From NCBI RefSeq assembly GCF_014274685.1, contig NZ_CP060393.1, positions 4,151,501-4,215,500 on the forward strand: a stretch of 64,000 bases of DNA, read 5' to 3'. Below are positions 26,078-38,073 of the stretch, piece by piece (the first letter of the stretch is position 1; each line of letters opens with the position of its first letter). The notes beneath the pieces are model-generated. The model searched no databases. It was not told the origin of the DNA and saw only the letters and a program-made list of their open reading frames with translations. Position numbers and translations under genes: made by a program. The stretch comes from Edaphobacter sp. 4G125 (GTDB lineage: Bacteria > Acidobacteriota > Terriglobia > Terriglobales > Acidobacteriaceae).

Positions 26078-27805
26078 ATGCAGTTTAAAGGAATGAAGTG
26101 GGGAGTTCCCCTTGCAGTCATGATGAGTGGAACGCTGGCCTTTGCTGCCAGCGGCGCGAAGGTCCCTGATCTCGGACCGAATGTCGCCATATTCTCGCCT
26201 TCAACTCCTGCCACAGAAATTCAGGCGCGCATCGATAAGGTCTATGCGGCCCAGCAGCACAGCGAGTTCGGCGCCGAACGCGATGCTCTGCTCTTTTTAC
26301 CCGGCGAATACAAGGTCGATGTACCGGTAGGTTTCTATACCCAGGTTGTAGGATTGGGCGCAGTTCCGGACAAGGTCCATATCGCAGGCAATGTACACTC
26401 CGACGCAGCAGGAAAAAATGACAACGCGACCACGACCTTCTGGCGCAGCATGGAAGGGTTCTCGGTCACTCCTGCGAATGGCCTGATGCAGTGGGCCGTA
26501 TCGCAGGCGGCTCCGTTCCGGCGAATGCACGTGAAGGGAGACATGGTGCTGAACCAGAAGCACGGCTGGTCGAGCGGCGGCTGGATGTCCGACACCGCCG
26601 TGGATGGTACGGTCAACTCCGGCACGCAGCAGCAGTGGATCTCGCGCAATGTGGAGTGGGGCGGCTGGACAGGTTCGAACTGGAACATGGTCTTCGTAGG
26701 CGTGAACAAGCTACCAGCCGGCGAGTGGCCGTCGCCTCCATATACGAAGGTGGCGACGGTTCCGGTAGTGCGAGAGAAACCCTTCCTTGAAGTCGATGCG
26801 AAAGGGCGTTGGGGCGTGCGGGTTCCTGCCTTGCGCCGCGATAGCACAGGAGTGACGTGGCGAGGCGGCGAGACGCCAGGAAAGACGATTCCGCTGACGC
26901 AGTTTTACATTGCGAAGCCGAGCGATAGCGCGACAGCGATTAACGCTGCTCTGGCGAAGGGAAAGCATTTGCTACTGACTCCTGGAATTTATGAGTTGGA
27001 TGATGCACTGCGGATCACCAAACCGGGAACCGTTGTATTGGGGCTAGGCTTCGCGACGCTCAAACCAGTCAAAGGAACGGCAGCGCTGACGGTAGCGGAT
27101 GTCGATGGAGTCACCGTCGCGGGATTGCTGTTCGATGCAGGAGAAACAGAATCGCCCGTGCTGCTGGAGGTTGGGACTGAAGGCAACAAACTGCGGCACA
27201 CGCAGAATCCCACATTGCTGGCAGACGTATTCTTCCGTATCGGCGGAGCAGCTATGGGTAAGGCCCGCGTTAGCCTCCTCATTCACTCGAACGATGTGAT
27301 TGTGGACCACACATGGATCTGGCGCGCCGATCACGGTCACGGCGTCGGCTGGAATAGCAACACCGCCGCGAACGGCCTTGTCGTCGAAGGAAAGGATGTC
27401 ACCGCGTATGGGTTGTTCGTCGAACACTTTCAGCAGTATCAGGTGCTGTGGAAGGGTGAGGGCGGCAGAACCTACTTCTATCAATCGGAGATTCCATACG
27501 ATCCGCCAACGCAGCCCGCATATACCAGCGGAACCGGCGTGGACGGCTGGGCCTCCTACAAAGTCGCCGATGGTGTTGCCCATCACGAAGCCTGGGGTCT
27601 GGGAATCTACAGCGTCTTCCGCCATCCCGATGTAAGGCTGACGCGGGCAATCGAGGTTCCTAAAACGCCGGACGTGAAGTTCCACCACATGATTACGGTT
27701 GCTCTGGATAATCTGGGATCGATCGACAACGTGATCAACGACGCAGGGGGACCGACGTCCGTTGCACCTCACCGGGTAACGCCGAAGGTCACGAACTATC
27801 CGTAA
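26078..27805 (+). CDS. Secreted right-handed beta-helix protein (GH55/pectate-lyase-like)
   Basis: The 575-residue protein has a signal peptide ending near AFAAS. The rest shows repeated short beta segments of parallel beta-helices. The first half (about 30-250) includes a WRSMEGFSVTP segment, a WAVSQAAPFRRMHVKGDM segment and VNSGTQQQWISRNVEWGGW. The second half begins at about 290 with a coil LLLTPGIYELDDALRITKPG. Homologues are often labelled 'adenylyl cyclase', but nothing here supports that. Two beta-helical halves resemble GH55 glucanases or related polysaccharide-binding proteins. The exact activity is unknown. The start is ATG at 26078 with GAGGAGAG upstream. Confidence 0.75.
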   Translation: MQFKGMKWGVPLAVMMSGTLAFAASGAKVPDLGPNVAIFSPSTPATEIQARIDKVYAAQQHSEFGAERDALLFLPGEYKVDVPVGFYTQVVGLGAVPDKVHIAGNVHSDAAGKNDNATTTFWRSMEGFSVTPANGLMQWAVSQAAPFRRMHVKGDMVLNQKHGWSSGGWMSDTAVDGTVNSGTQQQWISRNVEWGGWTGSNWNMVFVGVNKLPAGEWPSPPYTKVATVPVVREKPFLEVDAKGRWGVRVPALRRDSTGVTWRGGETPGKTIPLTQFYIAKPSDSATAINAALAKGKHLLLTPGIYELDDALRITKPGTVVLGLGFATLKPVKGTAALTVADVDGVTVAGLLFDAGETESPVLLEVGTEGNKLRHTQNPTLLADVFFRIGGAAMGKARVSLLIHSNDVIVDHTWIWRADHGHGVGWNSNTAANGLVVEGKDVTAYGLFVEHFQQYQVLWKGEGGRTYFYQSEIPYDPPTQPAYTSGTGVDGWASYKVADGVAHHEAWGLGIYSVFRHPDVRLTRAIEVPKTPDVKFHHMITVALDNLGSIDNVINDAGGPTSVAPHRVTPKVTNYP

Positions 27806-27814
27806 GACCGAAGG

Positions 27815-28051
27815 CTATACGTTGGTGAGTGCGGCAAGCTCAGCAGCTTGTTTCCACTCACCGAGAGAACGACTGAGAAGAGCTGCTGCGCATCCTTCGC
27901 CGCACAACACAATGATGTCGTCGCTTTGCGCCAGCTTCCAGTCCCAGGGCATAAAGGTGATCCCGGTCGGGGTCACGGAAGCGAGAACCCAGTGGTTGGT
28001 TGTCTTCTTCTGGGTCCCGCATAGGCACGTGTACACAGGTGTCATGGCCAT
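27815..28051 (-). CDS. Small Cys-rich protein (78 aa), unknown
   Basis: The 78-residue protein has a CxCG motif at residues 9-12 and a second LCGEGC pair near residue 50. Together they could bind one zinc ion, as in zinc ribbons. GGAGGAGGT lies about 6 bases before the ATG, a very strong ribosome binding site. There is no signal peptide. It lies 215 bases downstream of the degenerate AAA gene on the same strand and is convergent with the beta-helix gene. The function is unknown. Confidence 0.7.
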   Translation of the reverse strand: MAMTPVYTCLCGTQKKTTNHWVLASVTPTGITFMPWDWKLAQSDDIIVLCGEGCAAALLSRSLGEWKQAAELAALTNV

Positions 28052-28266
28052 GGACTACCTCCTCCTCCCCTCGACCGGTCAGGAGATAAAGCGATGCAGT
28101 TCTGCCGGATCGAGAGAGGTCGGATCGTGAGTCGTTTCGTGTCGTATTCGTGATCCGACACTTATGGGACGCAGGGACCGGGGCTCCGGGTTCTCTGCGG
28201 TAAAAATTTCTTTTGTTAATTTGCGGTGTAACCACGGCTCCGTTGAGCAACGGAGACGCCCAACCG

Positions 28267-28770
<504 letters not shown>

Positions 28771-28860
28771 TCACCTCCGTGTTGTTGAGGTAACAATAAT
28801 GCAGCTTTCGGCTTAGGGATAGATTTCTTTTGGATCCATCCCTTCAGATACAGAAGCAAC

Positions 28861-28892
28861 ACAAAGCCCCGGCATTTTCGCCGGGGCTTTGT
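28861..28892. terminator. Bidirectional terminator hairpin
   Basis: ACAAAGCCCCGGC and GCCGGGGCTTTGT form a perfect 13-bp stem with a 6-base loop. It lies 21 bases past the aconitase stop on the minus strand and about 100 bases before the start of the AAA gene, so it separates the two minus-strand transcripts. The AAA gene then needs its own promoter in 28765-28860. Confidence 0.85.
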
Positions 28893-28913
28893 ACGATGCA
28901 GATTCACGGAGTG

Positions 28914-31748
<2,835 letters not shown>

Positions 31749-32093
31749 CTTAATATCTCCAAAAGAGGGCGCGTCAAACGCGCCAGTTGGGAGGCTGGCC
31801 AAAACAGCCCCGGTCCGACGGGAAAAAGCGTATCAAATATCAGCAAGGAGATGAAAAACGGAGGTTAGCGTCCGCGGTCCGGACGGCCGTGGCGAAAGCG
31901 CTTGAGAAGTGGACTCAGACCTGCCATCGCGTCCATTCTACGACCAGCATTCCTGCCCCCTCAAGTCCCGCCGCAAAAGCGATGCAATTCAGAAAAATAA
32001 GGATGCCAGGCTTTGGAAAGATAAAGCAGACCGCTTTCCCGCATCTCATAGCCAGCAACGGTGTTTGATAGAGACGAGGAGCACGTTAGGACA
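31749..32093. other. Divergent spacer acnA / YXWGXW lipoprotein
   Basis: No ORF is credible here. On the acnA side a perfect 7-bp hairpin with a 3-base loop, GGCGCGT-CAA-ACGCGCC (31768-31784), sits 20 bases upstream of the acnA start, next to its ribosome binding site. On the plus side, AGGA precedes the lipoprotein ATG. No clear -10/-35 pair was found by eye. Confidence 0.4.
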
Positions 32094-33752
32094 ATGAACG
32101 AAAAAGTAAAAAGCCGTGCCAAAGGTTTGATTCTCCGATCCCTCCCCATTTTCCTGAGTGCGGGCGTGATAACAGGCGTCGCATTGGTGGGCTGCCACTC
32201 TGCGACCGTAACAGCGCAATCCACACAGGATTCAGGCCCAGACCCTGCGGACGCCAATATGGCTCCATCGAGTGGAGATCCGAACGCGCAACCCACCCAA
32301 TACCCAACCCAGCAGCCCACACAGGCCCAGCAGGCTCCGGCTTCTTCCGGTCAGCAGAATGAGAGCGTTCAGCGAGCCCAGGAATATCAACAGACAGGAC
32401 AACAGCAGGGCGCTCCTCCACCCGATCAGCAGCAAGCCCAACCCTACGATCAGAATCAGGCCCAGCAGCAACCGGTCTATGACGACAATCAGGTCAATCC
32501 TGACGATGAGTCCAACTACGAGGAGCTGGAAGCCCAGCAGCCTCCGCCGCCCATGCCAACCTACGAACAGCCTCCCGCGCCGGAGCCCAACTATATGTGG
32601 ACGCCGGGCTACTGGGGCTATGCGCCGGCGGGCTACTACTGGGTTCCTGGAATGTGGGTGGCCTCTCCCTGGCCTGGCGCTCTCTGGACCCCCGGCTACT
32701 GGGGCTTCTATGGCGGACGCTATCGCTTCCACCACGGATACTGGGGCCGTTATATCGGCTTCTATGGCGGCATTAACTACGGCTGGGGATATCCCGGTTA
32801 TGGCTACTATGGCGGTTACTGGCGCGGAAACAACTTCTACTACAACCGCTCTGTAACACGCGTAAATGTCACCCGCATCACGAACGTGTACAACCGCACC
32901 GTGATCGTCAACAACATCCACAACACAACGATCAACAACTACAACAGCCGCGTCTCGTACAACGGCGGCCCTGGCGGCGTCCAGATCCGTCCACGCCCTG
33001 CGGAAGTTGCAGCACGCAGCGAAGCCCGGCTGCCGCCAATGCAGACGCAGCTTGCCGTACGACAACAGGCCCAGCAGAACCGGCAGCAGTTCTTCAACTC
33101 CAATCGTGGACGCCCGGTGATCGCCGCGGCTCCGCATCCCGTTCAGGCAGATCGCGGAGTACAACGTCCAGTAGCTCGACCGATGCCGGTCCAGCAGGGC
33201 TTCCGTCCAGGACAACAACAGCAGCAGCAAGTCCGTCCTGGTCAGCCACAACAGCCACAGGTGCGCCCCGGACAGCCACAAGTACAGCCGGCGCGTCCGG
33301 AAGTTCGTCCGGCAGAACCGGGCCGCCCCCAGGTTCAGCCTGCACGGCCTGAACCGAATGTCCGGCCAACTCAGCCACAGCTTCGACCCACGCCTCCACA
33401 GCAGGTCCGGCCCGAGGTTCGTCCGGAACAGCCAAACGTAAGGCCACAGCAACCCACGCGGCCCGAACCTTACGTGCGGCCTACGCCTCAACCGATGCCA
33501 CGGCCAACTCCACAGGCCCAACCTCGTCCGGAGCAGCAGCAGATGCAACGCCCCGCTCCGCAGCCGCAGTACAGGCCTGCTCCGCAAGCTGCACCTCGGC
33601 CGATGCCGGAATCTCGTCCGGCACCGCGACCCCAACCGCAACAGCAACCGCGTCAGATGTATCAGCAACCCCGGCCCGAATCCAGACCCGCTCCCATGCC
33701 GCGTCCAAGTGGCGGAGGAGGAGGAGAACATGGCGGAGGCCACGGCCGATAG
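32094..33752 (+). CDS. YXWGXW-repeat lipoprotein with long Pro/Gln tail
   Basis: The 552-residue protein has an N-terminal hydrophobic segment ending in a lipobox-like LVGC, so it is probably lipid-anchored. A Gln/Pro-rich linker is followed (about residues 165-250) by aromatic YXWGXW-type repeats (PNYMWTPGYWGYAPAGYYW, ALWTPGYWGFYGGRY). An Asn-rich stretch comes next, then about 200 residues dominated by Pro, Gln and Arg (RPAEPGRPQVQPARPE style). The aromatic repeats occur in envelope proteins of Acidobacteria and Proteobacteria; their role is unknown. ATG 32094 has AGGA upstream; an ATG 11 codons earlier is less likely. It ends in a strong terminator at 33762. Confidence 0.8.
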   Translation: MNEKVKSRAKGLILRSLPIFLSAGVITGVALVGCHSATVTAQSTQDSGPDPADANMAPSSGDPNAQPTQYPTQQPTQAQQAPASSGQQNESVQRAQEYQQTGQQQGAPPPDQQQAQPYDQNQAQQQPVYDDNQVNPDDESNYEELEAQQPPPPMPTYEQPPAPEPNYMWTPGYWGYAPAGYYWVPGMWVASPWPGALWTPGYWGFYGGRYRFHHGYWGRYIGFYGGINYGWGYPGYGYYGGYWRGNNFYYNRSVTRVNVTRITNVYNRTVIVNNIHNTTINNYNSRVSYNGGPGGVQIRPRPAEVAARSEARLPPMQTQLAVRQQAQQNRQQFFNSNRGRPVIAAAPHPVQADRGVQRPVARPMPVQQGFRPGQQQQQQVRPGQPQQPQVRPGQPQVQPARPEVRPAEPGRPQVQPARPEPNVRPTQPQLRPTPPQQVRPEVRPEQPNVRPQQPTRPEPYVRPTPQPMPRPTPQAQPRPEQQQMQRPAPQPQYRPAPQAAPRPMPESRPAPRPQPQQQPRQMYQQPRPESRPAPMPRPSGGGGGEHGGGHGR

Positions 33753-33761
33753 ATTCAAACT

Positions 33762-33801
33762 CACAAAAAGAGGAGCTGCAATCGCAGCTCCTCTTTTTGT
33801 G
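33762..33801 (+). terminator. Strong intrinsic terminator
   Basis: A perfect 18-bp stem (33762-33779 with 33784-33801) with a 4-base loop has an A run on the left and a T run on the right arm. It ends the lipoprotein transcript 9 bases after its stop and could work in both directions. Confidence 0.92.
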
Positions 33802-33815
33802 CTTCTAACCAGATG

Positions 33816-33875
33816 GTGTCATCTTGAGCGACTCCAAGCGCAGTCGAGGAGGAGTCGAAAGATCTGCGGTTTTGC
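33816..33875 (+). repeat. Dispersed repeat, copy A
   Basis: It reads GTGTCATCTTGAGCG..., then a variable centre, then AGTCGAAAGATCTGCGGTTTT. The same two ends with different centres occur at 35625-35680 and 61269-61330. It lies between the lipoprotein terminator and the purD leader. Confidence 0.75.
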
Positions 33876-34303
33876 AGAACGGATAACCTGACCCTCTCGT
33901 TTCACACGCCAGAGGTGCCGGTGCCCATACATGGAGCAAAGCGACATACCGGGGGCCCCGACGAGCTTGCTCGGTGGGGTGGTCATGTGTGGGAACATTC
34001 GAGCGAAGCTCAAACTGCTCCCATTCCGCTTAATCTCAAAACCCTGTCAAGCCACCGGCCATTCCCAATCTGTCCTCTCACGCAAACAAACCCAACTCCT
34101 CCAATCACTTACTCCACACAAAACAATCTTTCCCAAACTGTCGATTTCCCCTCCGGCTTTGTTAATCTAGAAGTAGGGGGAATCCAGCCAGCCAAGGGGC
34201 GTTCTATCGTCCTGTAACTCCTTTCTCCTCAAGATTTTGCATATCAACGCATTTGTTTTCAATATTTTGCAACGTTGATACCAAGCTAAGTCTTGTCTTT
34301 AGA

Positions 34304-34321
34304 ATATTTTGCGCAAAATAT
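34304..34321. promoter_or_regulatory. 18-bp perfect palindrome in the purD promoter
   Basis: ATATTTTGC joined to its reverse complement GCAAAATAT, with a central CG, overlaps the predicted -10 region and lies 22 bases before the purD start. Partial copies of the half-site (ATTTTGC) occur at 34234 and 34264. The central CG and AT-rich arms resemble LacI-type operators. It could also be a non-LacI repressor site. Confidence 0.55.
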
Positions 34322-34343
34322 ACTCAGGGGAGCAAAGCAAGTC

Positions 34344-35609
34344 ATGAAGGTTCTGGTCATCGGCGGCGGAGGGCGCGAACATGCCCTGGTTTGGGCGCTA
34401 CGCAAATCTCCCTCGGTAAAAGAAGTCGTGGCAGCTCCCGGCAACGGTGGAATCGCCGAGCTTGCTCGCTGCCTCCCCGTCGACACTAATAACCTTCACG
34501 CGATGGTCGATCTGGTAGTCATTGAGAAACCCGACCTCACCGTCGTCGGCCCCGAAGTCCCCCTGGCCTTAGGTCTGGTCGATGAATTGGAGCAGCGCAA
34601 ACTCCGCGTCTTCGGCCCCACAAAGGCAGCCGCGCAGCTCGAATCCAGCAAGGCCTTCTCCAAAGCATTCATGCTGCGGTACGAAATCCCCACCGCCGAG
34701 TACGCCCTGTGCACCACGCTCGACGAGGTCCGCGCTGCTCTGCTGAATTTCTCCCTGCCGGTCGTCGTAAAGGCCTCCGGACTCGCCGCAGGAAAAGGCG
34801 TCGTGATCTGCAACACCCGGCTTGAAGCCGAGACAACCGCTGCCCAGATGTTTTCCGGCGTCCTGCTCGGCACAGCACAGACAGAAATCGTGCTGGAGGA
34901 GTTCCTCACCGGCGAGGAGGTCTCCTTCTTCGCACTCTGCGATGGCAAACATGCCGTCCCGATCGCCGCGGCTCAGGACCACAAGCGCATCGGTGAAGGC
35001 GACACCGGCCCCAACACCGGCGGCATGGGAGCGTATTCGACCGATGGTCTGTTGACGCCTGCAATGTGTCAGTGGGTCACGCAGCACATCGCCCAGAAGG
35101 TCGTCGACGGCATGGCGTCCGAAGGCACGCCCTTCAAAGGGATCCTCTTTATCGGCCTGATGATGAGTCATCGCGGCCCCAAGGTGCTGGAGTTCAACAC
35201 GCGCTGGGGCGATCCCGAAACCGAAGCCATCATGCTGCGACTCGAAACCGACATCGTCGATCTATTCAATGCAGCCGTCGACGGTACCGCCATTGGTCTC
35301 TCTATTCATCTGAAGCCAGGAGCGAGCGCAACCGTAATCGCCGCAAGCGCGGGTTACCCCGGCAAATATGTCTCAGGCAAGCCCATCACCGGGCTCGACA
35401 GCAGCAGCGACGACGGGGTCGTCATCTTCCACGCAGGCACTGCGGTAAACGATGGCCAGATCGTCACCGCCGGAGGCCGCGTGCTTGCAGTGACGGCAGA
35501 GGCTGCAGATCTGCGTGAAGCACTCGACAGAATCTATCAGCGCATGAAGACCATCTCATTCGAAGGGATGCAGTATCGGCGCGACATCGGCCATCGCGCA
35601 TTGCAATAG
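34344..35609 (+). CDS. purD: Phosphoribosylamine--glycine ligase
   Basis: The 421-residue ATP-grasp enzyme begins MKVLVIGGGGREHAL and has KASGLAAGKGV and EFNTRWGDPETEAIM, the family's nucleotide and metal-binding segments. It joins glycine to phosphoribosylamine, the second step of purine synthesis. The start at 34344 gives the normal N-terminus; a frame-open ATG 17 codons earlier would add residues from the operator palindrome. GGGGAG lies 12 bases before it, a somewhat long spacing. purF and purL are about 5-8 kb away on the opposite strand. Confidence 0.97.
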   Translation: MKVLVIGGGGREHALVWALRKSPSVKEVVAAPGNGGIAELARCLPVDTNNLHAMVDLVVIEKPDLTVVGPEVPLALGLVDELEQRKLRVFGPTKAAAQLESSKAFSKAFMLRYEIPTAEYALCTTLDEVRAALLNFSLPVVVKASGLAAGKGVVICNTRLEAETTAAQMFSGVLLGTAQTEIVLEEFLTGEEVSFFALCDGKHAVPIAAAQDHKRIGEGDTGPNTGGMGAYSTDGLLTPAMCQWVTQHIAQKVVDGMASEGTPFKGILFIGLMMSHRGPKVLEFNTRWGDPETEAIMLRLETDIVDLFNAAVDGTAIGLSIHLKPGASATVIAASAGYPGKYVSGKPITGLDSSSDDGVVIFHAGTAVNDGQIVTAGGRVLAVTAEAADLREALDRIYQRMKTISFEGMQYRRDIGHRALQ

Positions 35610-35624
35610 CTTCAAGCTAAAGAA

Positions 35625-35680
35625 GTATCATCCTGAGCGAAGGTGGCGCAGCCGCCGAAGTCGAAGGACCTGCGGTTTGC
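35625..35680 (+). repeat. Dispersed repeat, copy B
   Basis: It reads TATCATCCTGAGCGAAG, then a GGTGGCG/GCCGCC centre, then GAAGTCGAAGGACCTGCGGTTT. It sits in the 105 bases between purD and the DinB gene. Confidence 0.8.
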
Positions 35681-35714
35681 AATTGCATTCTCCAAAGTTA
35701 GGAAGGAGCCTGAG

Positions 35715-36206
35715 ATGAGTGAACCTGCTCTTACCGCACACGAAGCGCTTGCATGGATCGATACCACCGCCTCGAAGTGGCGCGGATTGCTGACCGCGCA
35801 TCCGGAGATCCTCTTGCTGCCCTGCGACATCAACCGCACTTCGACCGTCGCTGAACTCCTGCAACATATCGTCGCGGTCGAGCTGCGCTACGCTGAACGG
35901 CTGTTGGGTATGCCTGAGACCGATTACACCAGCGTCCCTTTCGATTCGGTCGATGCCATCTATGCGACTCACGACCGCGCCATGCAGCTCTATCGTCAGG
36001 CGCTCGATTCAGGACTCAATTGGGACCAGAAGATCGAATTCGCCACGCGCAGCATGGGACAGCTCAAAGCCTCTCCCAAAACAATCCTCTTTCATGCCAT
36101 CTTTCACGGTATCCGCCATTACGCTCAGCTGGGAACCTTGATTCGCCAGCACGGCCACAAGACAGATTGGCCGGGCGATTACCTCTTCATGGGCGCCTCG
36201 CGTTGA
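35715..36206 (+). CDS. DinB-family protein
   Basis: The 163-residue four-helix bundle has metal-binding His positions in LLQHIVAVE and FHGIRHYAQL, the pattern of DinB/YfiT-like proteins. Some of these are thiol-dependent transferases or hydrolases; most have no known activity. The start at 35715 has AGGAG 7 bases upstream, and a longer frame would run into the dispersed repeat. It is followed 34 bases later by a secreted VOC protein on the same strand. A second DinB protein is encoded at 48643. Confidence 0.85.
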   Translation: MSEPALTAHEALAWIDTTASKWRGLLTAHPEILLLPCDINRTSTVAELLQHIVAVELRYAERLLGMPETDYTSVPFDSVDAIYATHDRAMQLYRQALDSGLNWDQKIEFATRSMGQLKASPKTILFHAIFHGIRHYAQLGTLIRQHGHKTDWPGDYLFMGASR

Positions 36207-36240
36207 CTTTGCAGCCGTTCGCCAAGTAGATTGGCGCTCG

Positions 36241-37131
36241 ATGAAACGAGCCTGCGCCGTTCTCTTCTTCCTCGCGACCGCTGTCTTCGCATGGCCGCAG
36301 CAGCGCCCCGCGATCACCGGAATCGCTTTTGTTCGCGTGTACTCGCGTGATGCAGCTGCCTCGGCAAAGTTCTACGGCCAAACCCTCGGTTACGCTTCAA
36401 GCAAGGCGGGCGAGATCACCCGCTATCCCGTCAATGATCTCCAATGGATCGAGGTCGCTCCGCTACCCTCGCCTGCTCCTGCATCACGCCTTGCAGCAGT
36501 TGGTTTTATGACACGCGATGCACGCGCGCTCGAAGCCTACCTGAAGGCGAACGCAGTCACGATCGTCGATCCTCTGCGCAAAGGTCGCTTCAGTGTCCGC
36601 GATCCCGAGGGGAACCTGATCTTCTTCGTGCAGGAGGCCAAAGGCGCAGCCGTACCTCCTGCCGTTCCTGCAACCGCCGTCTCGCGACGCATGATTCACA
36701 CCGGTTTCGTCGTTCATAACGCCGATGCAGAGAATCACTTCTACCGCGAGATTCTTGGCTTCAAACCGTACTGGCGTGGCGGGCGAACCGATACCAGCAT
36801 CGACTACATCAGTCAGCAGGTTCCCGAAGGTTCCGACTGGCTCGAGTACATGCTGAACACAAACTCCAACGCAACCCAGAAGCAACTGGGTGGCAGCAAC
36901 CATATGTCGCTTGGCGTCGAACATATGCCGGACGCCATTGCAAAGCTTCAGAAGAATGGCTGCACCGGCCCTGAATGCTCCGCCTCAAAGACAGGACGCG
37001 ACGGCAAAGTGCAGCTCAATCTTTTCGATCCTGACCTTACCCGCGTCGAGTACATGGAATTCAAGCCCTCGGGCAAGACCTGCTGCTCGGAGTTCACCGC
37101 GGCTCATCCTACTGCAGTTGAGAACAGGTAA
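36241..37131 (+). CDS. Secreted protein with two VOC (glyoxalase-like) domains
   Basis: The 296-residue protein has a signal peptide (about residues 1-20) and two betaalphabetabetabeta VOC modules, one starting at ITGIAFVRVYSRDAAASAKFYGQ and the other at MIHTGFVVHNADAENHFYREILGF. VOC proteins bind a metal and act on small organic molecules (glyoxalase, dioxygenase, fosfomycin resistance). An exported, tandem form is unusual. The C-terminus has a CC pair (KTCCSEF). The substrate is unknown. It precedes a secreted TIM-barrel isomerase by 12 bases, suggesting a joint periplasmic task. Confidence 0.82.
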   Translation: MKRACAVLFFLATAVFAWPQQRPAITGIAFVRVYSRDAAASAKFYGQTLGYASSKAGEITRYPVNDLQWIEVAPLPSPAPASRLAAVGFMTRDARALEAYLKANAVTIVDPLRKGRFSVRDPEGNLIFFVQEAKGAAVPPAVPATAVSRRMIHTGFVVHNADAENHFYREILGFKPYWRGGRTDTSIDYISQQVPEGSDWLEYMLNTNSNATQKQLGGSNHMSLGVEHMPDAIAKLQKNGCTGPECSASKTGRDGKVQLNLFDPDLTRVEYMEFKPSGKTCCSEFTAAHPTAVENR

Positions 37132-37142
37132 CATGTTTGAAA

Positions 37143-38012
37143 ATGAAAACGACACGCCGTAGCTTTCTCCAGCTCTCCGCCGCAGCCGCTGCAGCAGGCT
37201 GCACGCTTCGTGCCTCGAACGCCTTCGCCGGAACACACGACGGAATTGCCTACGGCGTACAACTTTACATGGTCCGCAAAGAAGCCCCAAAGGATCTCGC
37301 GGGCGTGCTGAAGCAGATTCGTGCGACAGGCTTCACACAGATCGAGCTCTACCCAATCGCCTACACGCATCACGCACCTGAACTGAAGAAGATGGTCGAA
37401 GACGCCGGACTCGGCCATGATTCAGCGCACTTCGATTACGATTCGATTCCCAGCAGGATCGGCTATGCCAAAGAGCTGGGCCTGAAGTACATGGTCTGCA
37501 GCATCCTGCCCGAGAAGTACTGGGGCACGCCGGGCGGATTCCGTGCCGCAGCCAACAATCTGAACCAGTGGGGAAGGCTGGTTCGCAACGCCGATATGCA
37601 GCTGGTCTTCCACAATCACAACTACGAGTTCAAGCGATTGCCCGACGGCGAAACGGGCTTCGATCTTTTGATGAAGAACACTGACTCTGACCTGTTAAAG
37701 CTCCAGTTCGATCTGTACTGGCTGACCCAGGCTGGGCAGGATCCCGCAGCCATGATGAAGAAGTACAGGAACCGCCTCGTGATGATCCACCTGAAGGACC
37801 GGGTCGCCGATTCTCCAGTGAACTATGCGCCACAGGATGAGCAGCACATTATCGAACTAGGCAAAGGCAGCATCGACTGGAAACCCCTGATCTCGCAGGC
37901 GCGCGCACAGGGAGTAAAGCTCGCGTTGCTGGACCAGGATGAGACGAAACTTCCCGTCTTCGAGGCAATGAAGATCGACTACGACTATCTGAACGGACTC
38001 AAGCTGAGCTAA
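37143..38012 (+). CDS. Exported sugar phosphate isomerase/epimerase-like TIM-barrel protein
   Basis: The 289-residue protein has a twin-arginine signal (TTRRSFLQLSAAAAAAG) and then a xylose-isomerase-like barrel with HNHNYEF, FDLYW and MIHLKD segments, whose acidic and His residues form a metal site in this superfamily. Family members isomerise or epimerise sugars, and Tat-exported forms in Acidobacteria and Bacteroidetes probably act on periplasmic sugars. ATG 37143 is chosen over a TTG two codons earlier. It ends with a clear terminator at 38024. Confidence 0.85.
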   Translation: MKTTRRSFLQLSAAAAAAGCTLRASNAFAGTHDGIAYGVQLYMVRKEAPKDLAGVLKQIRATGFTQIELYPIAYTHHAPELKKMVEDAGLGHDSAHFDYDSIPSRIGYAKELGLKYMVCSILPEKYWGTPGGFRAAANNLNQWGRLVRNADMQLVFHNHNYEFKRLPDGETGFDLLMKNTDSDLLKLQFDLYWLTQAGQDPAAMMKKYRNRLVMIHLKDRVADSPVNYAPQDEQHIIELGKGSIDWKPLISQARAQGVKLALLDQDETKLPVFEAMKIDYDYLNGLKLS

Positions 38013-38023
38013 GGGCTCAATAT

Positions 38024-38058
38024 AAAAGCCCCAGAGTTATCTGGGGCTTTTTGTTGTT
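38024..38058 (+). terminator. Intrinsic terminator after the TIM-barrel gene
   Basis: AAAAGCCCCAGA and TCTGGGGCTTTT form a 12-bp stem (38024-38035 with 38040-38051) with a GTTA loop and a TTGTTGTTT tail. It lies 12 bases past the stop and can also end the convergent dehydrogenase transcript. Confidence 0.9.
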
Positions 38059-38073
38059 TCAGGCTACTTGCTG

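Larger units (their letters stand above)
33802..34343. other. Gene-free region with dispersed-repeat sequence ahead of purD
   Basis: No ORF with a ribosome binding site is seen. The left part holds a dispersed repeat copy (33816-33875) and a hairpin CCCCGACGAGC-TT-GCTCGGTGGGG (33956-33979, with one mismatch and one G-T pair). The right part is AT-richer and holds the purD promoter: TTGATA at 34275-34280, TAGAAT at 34300-34305, and an overlapping 18-bp palindrome. The middle (about 34000-34220) shows nothing recognisable. Confidence 0.5.

Noticed and set aside
32232..33764. Minus-strand open frame (510 codons) antisense to the YXWGXW lipoprotein
   Set aside because: The Leu/Arg-rich translation is the complement of the Pro/Gln codons in the lipoprotein tail; there is no ribosome binding site or family feature.
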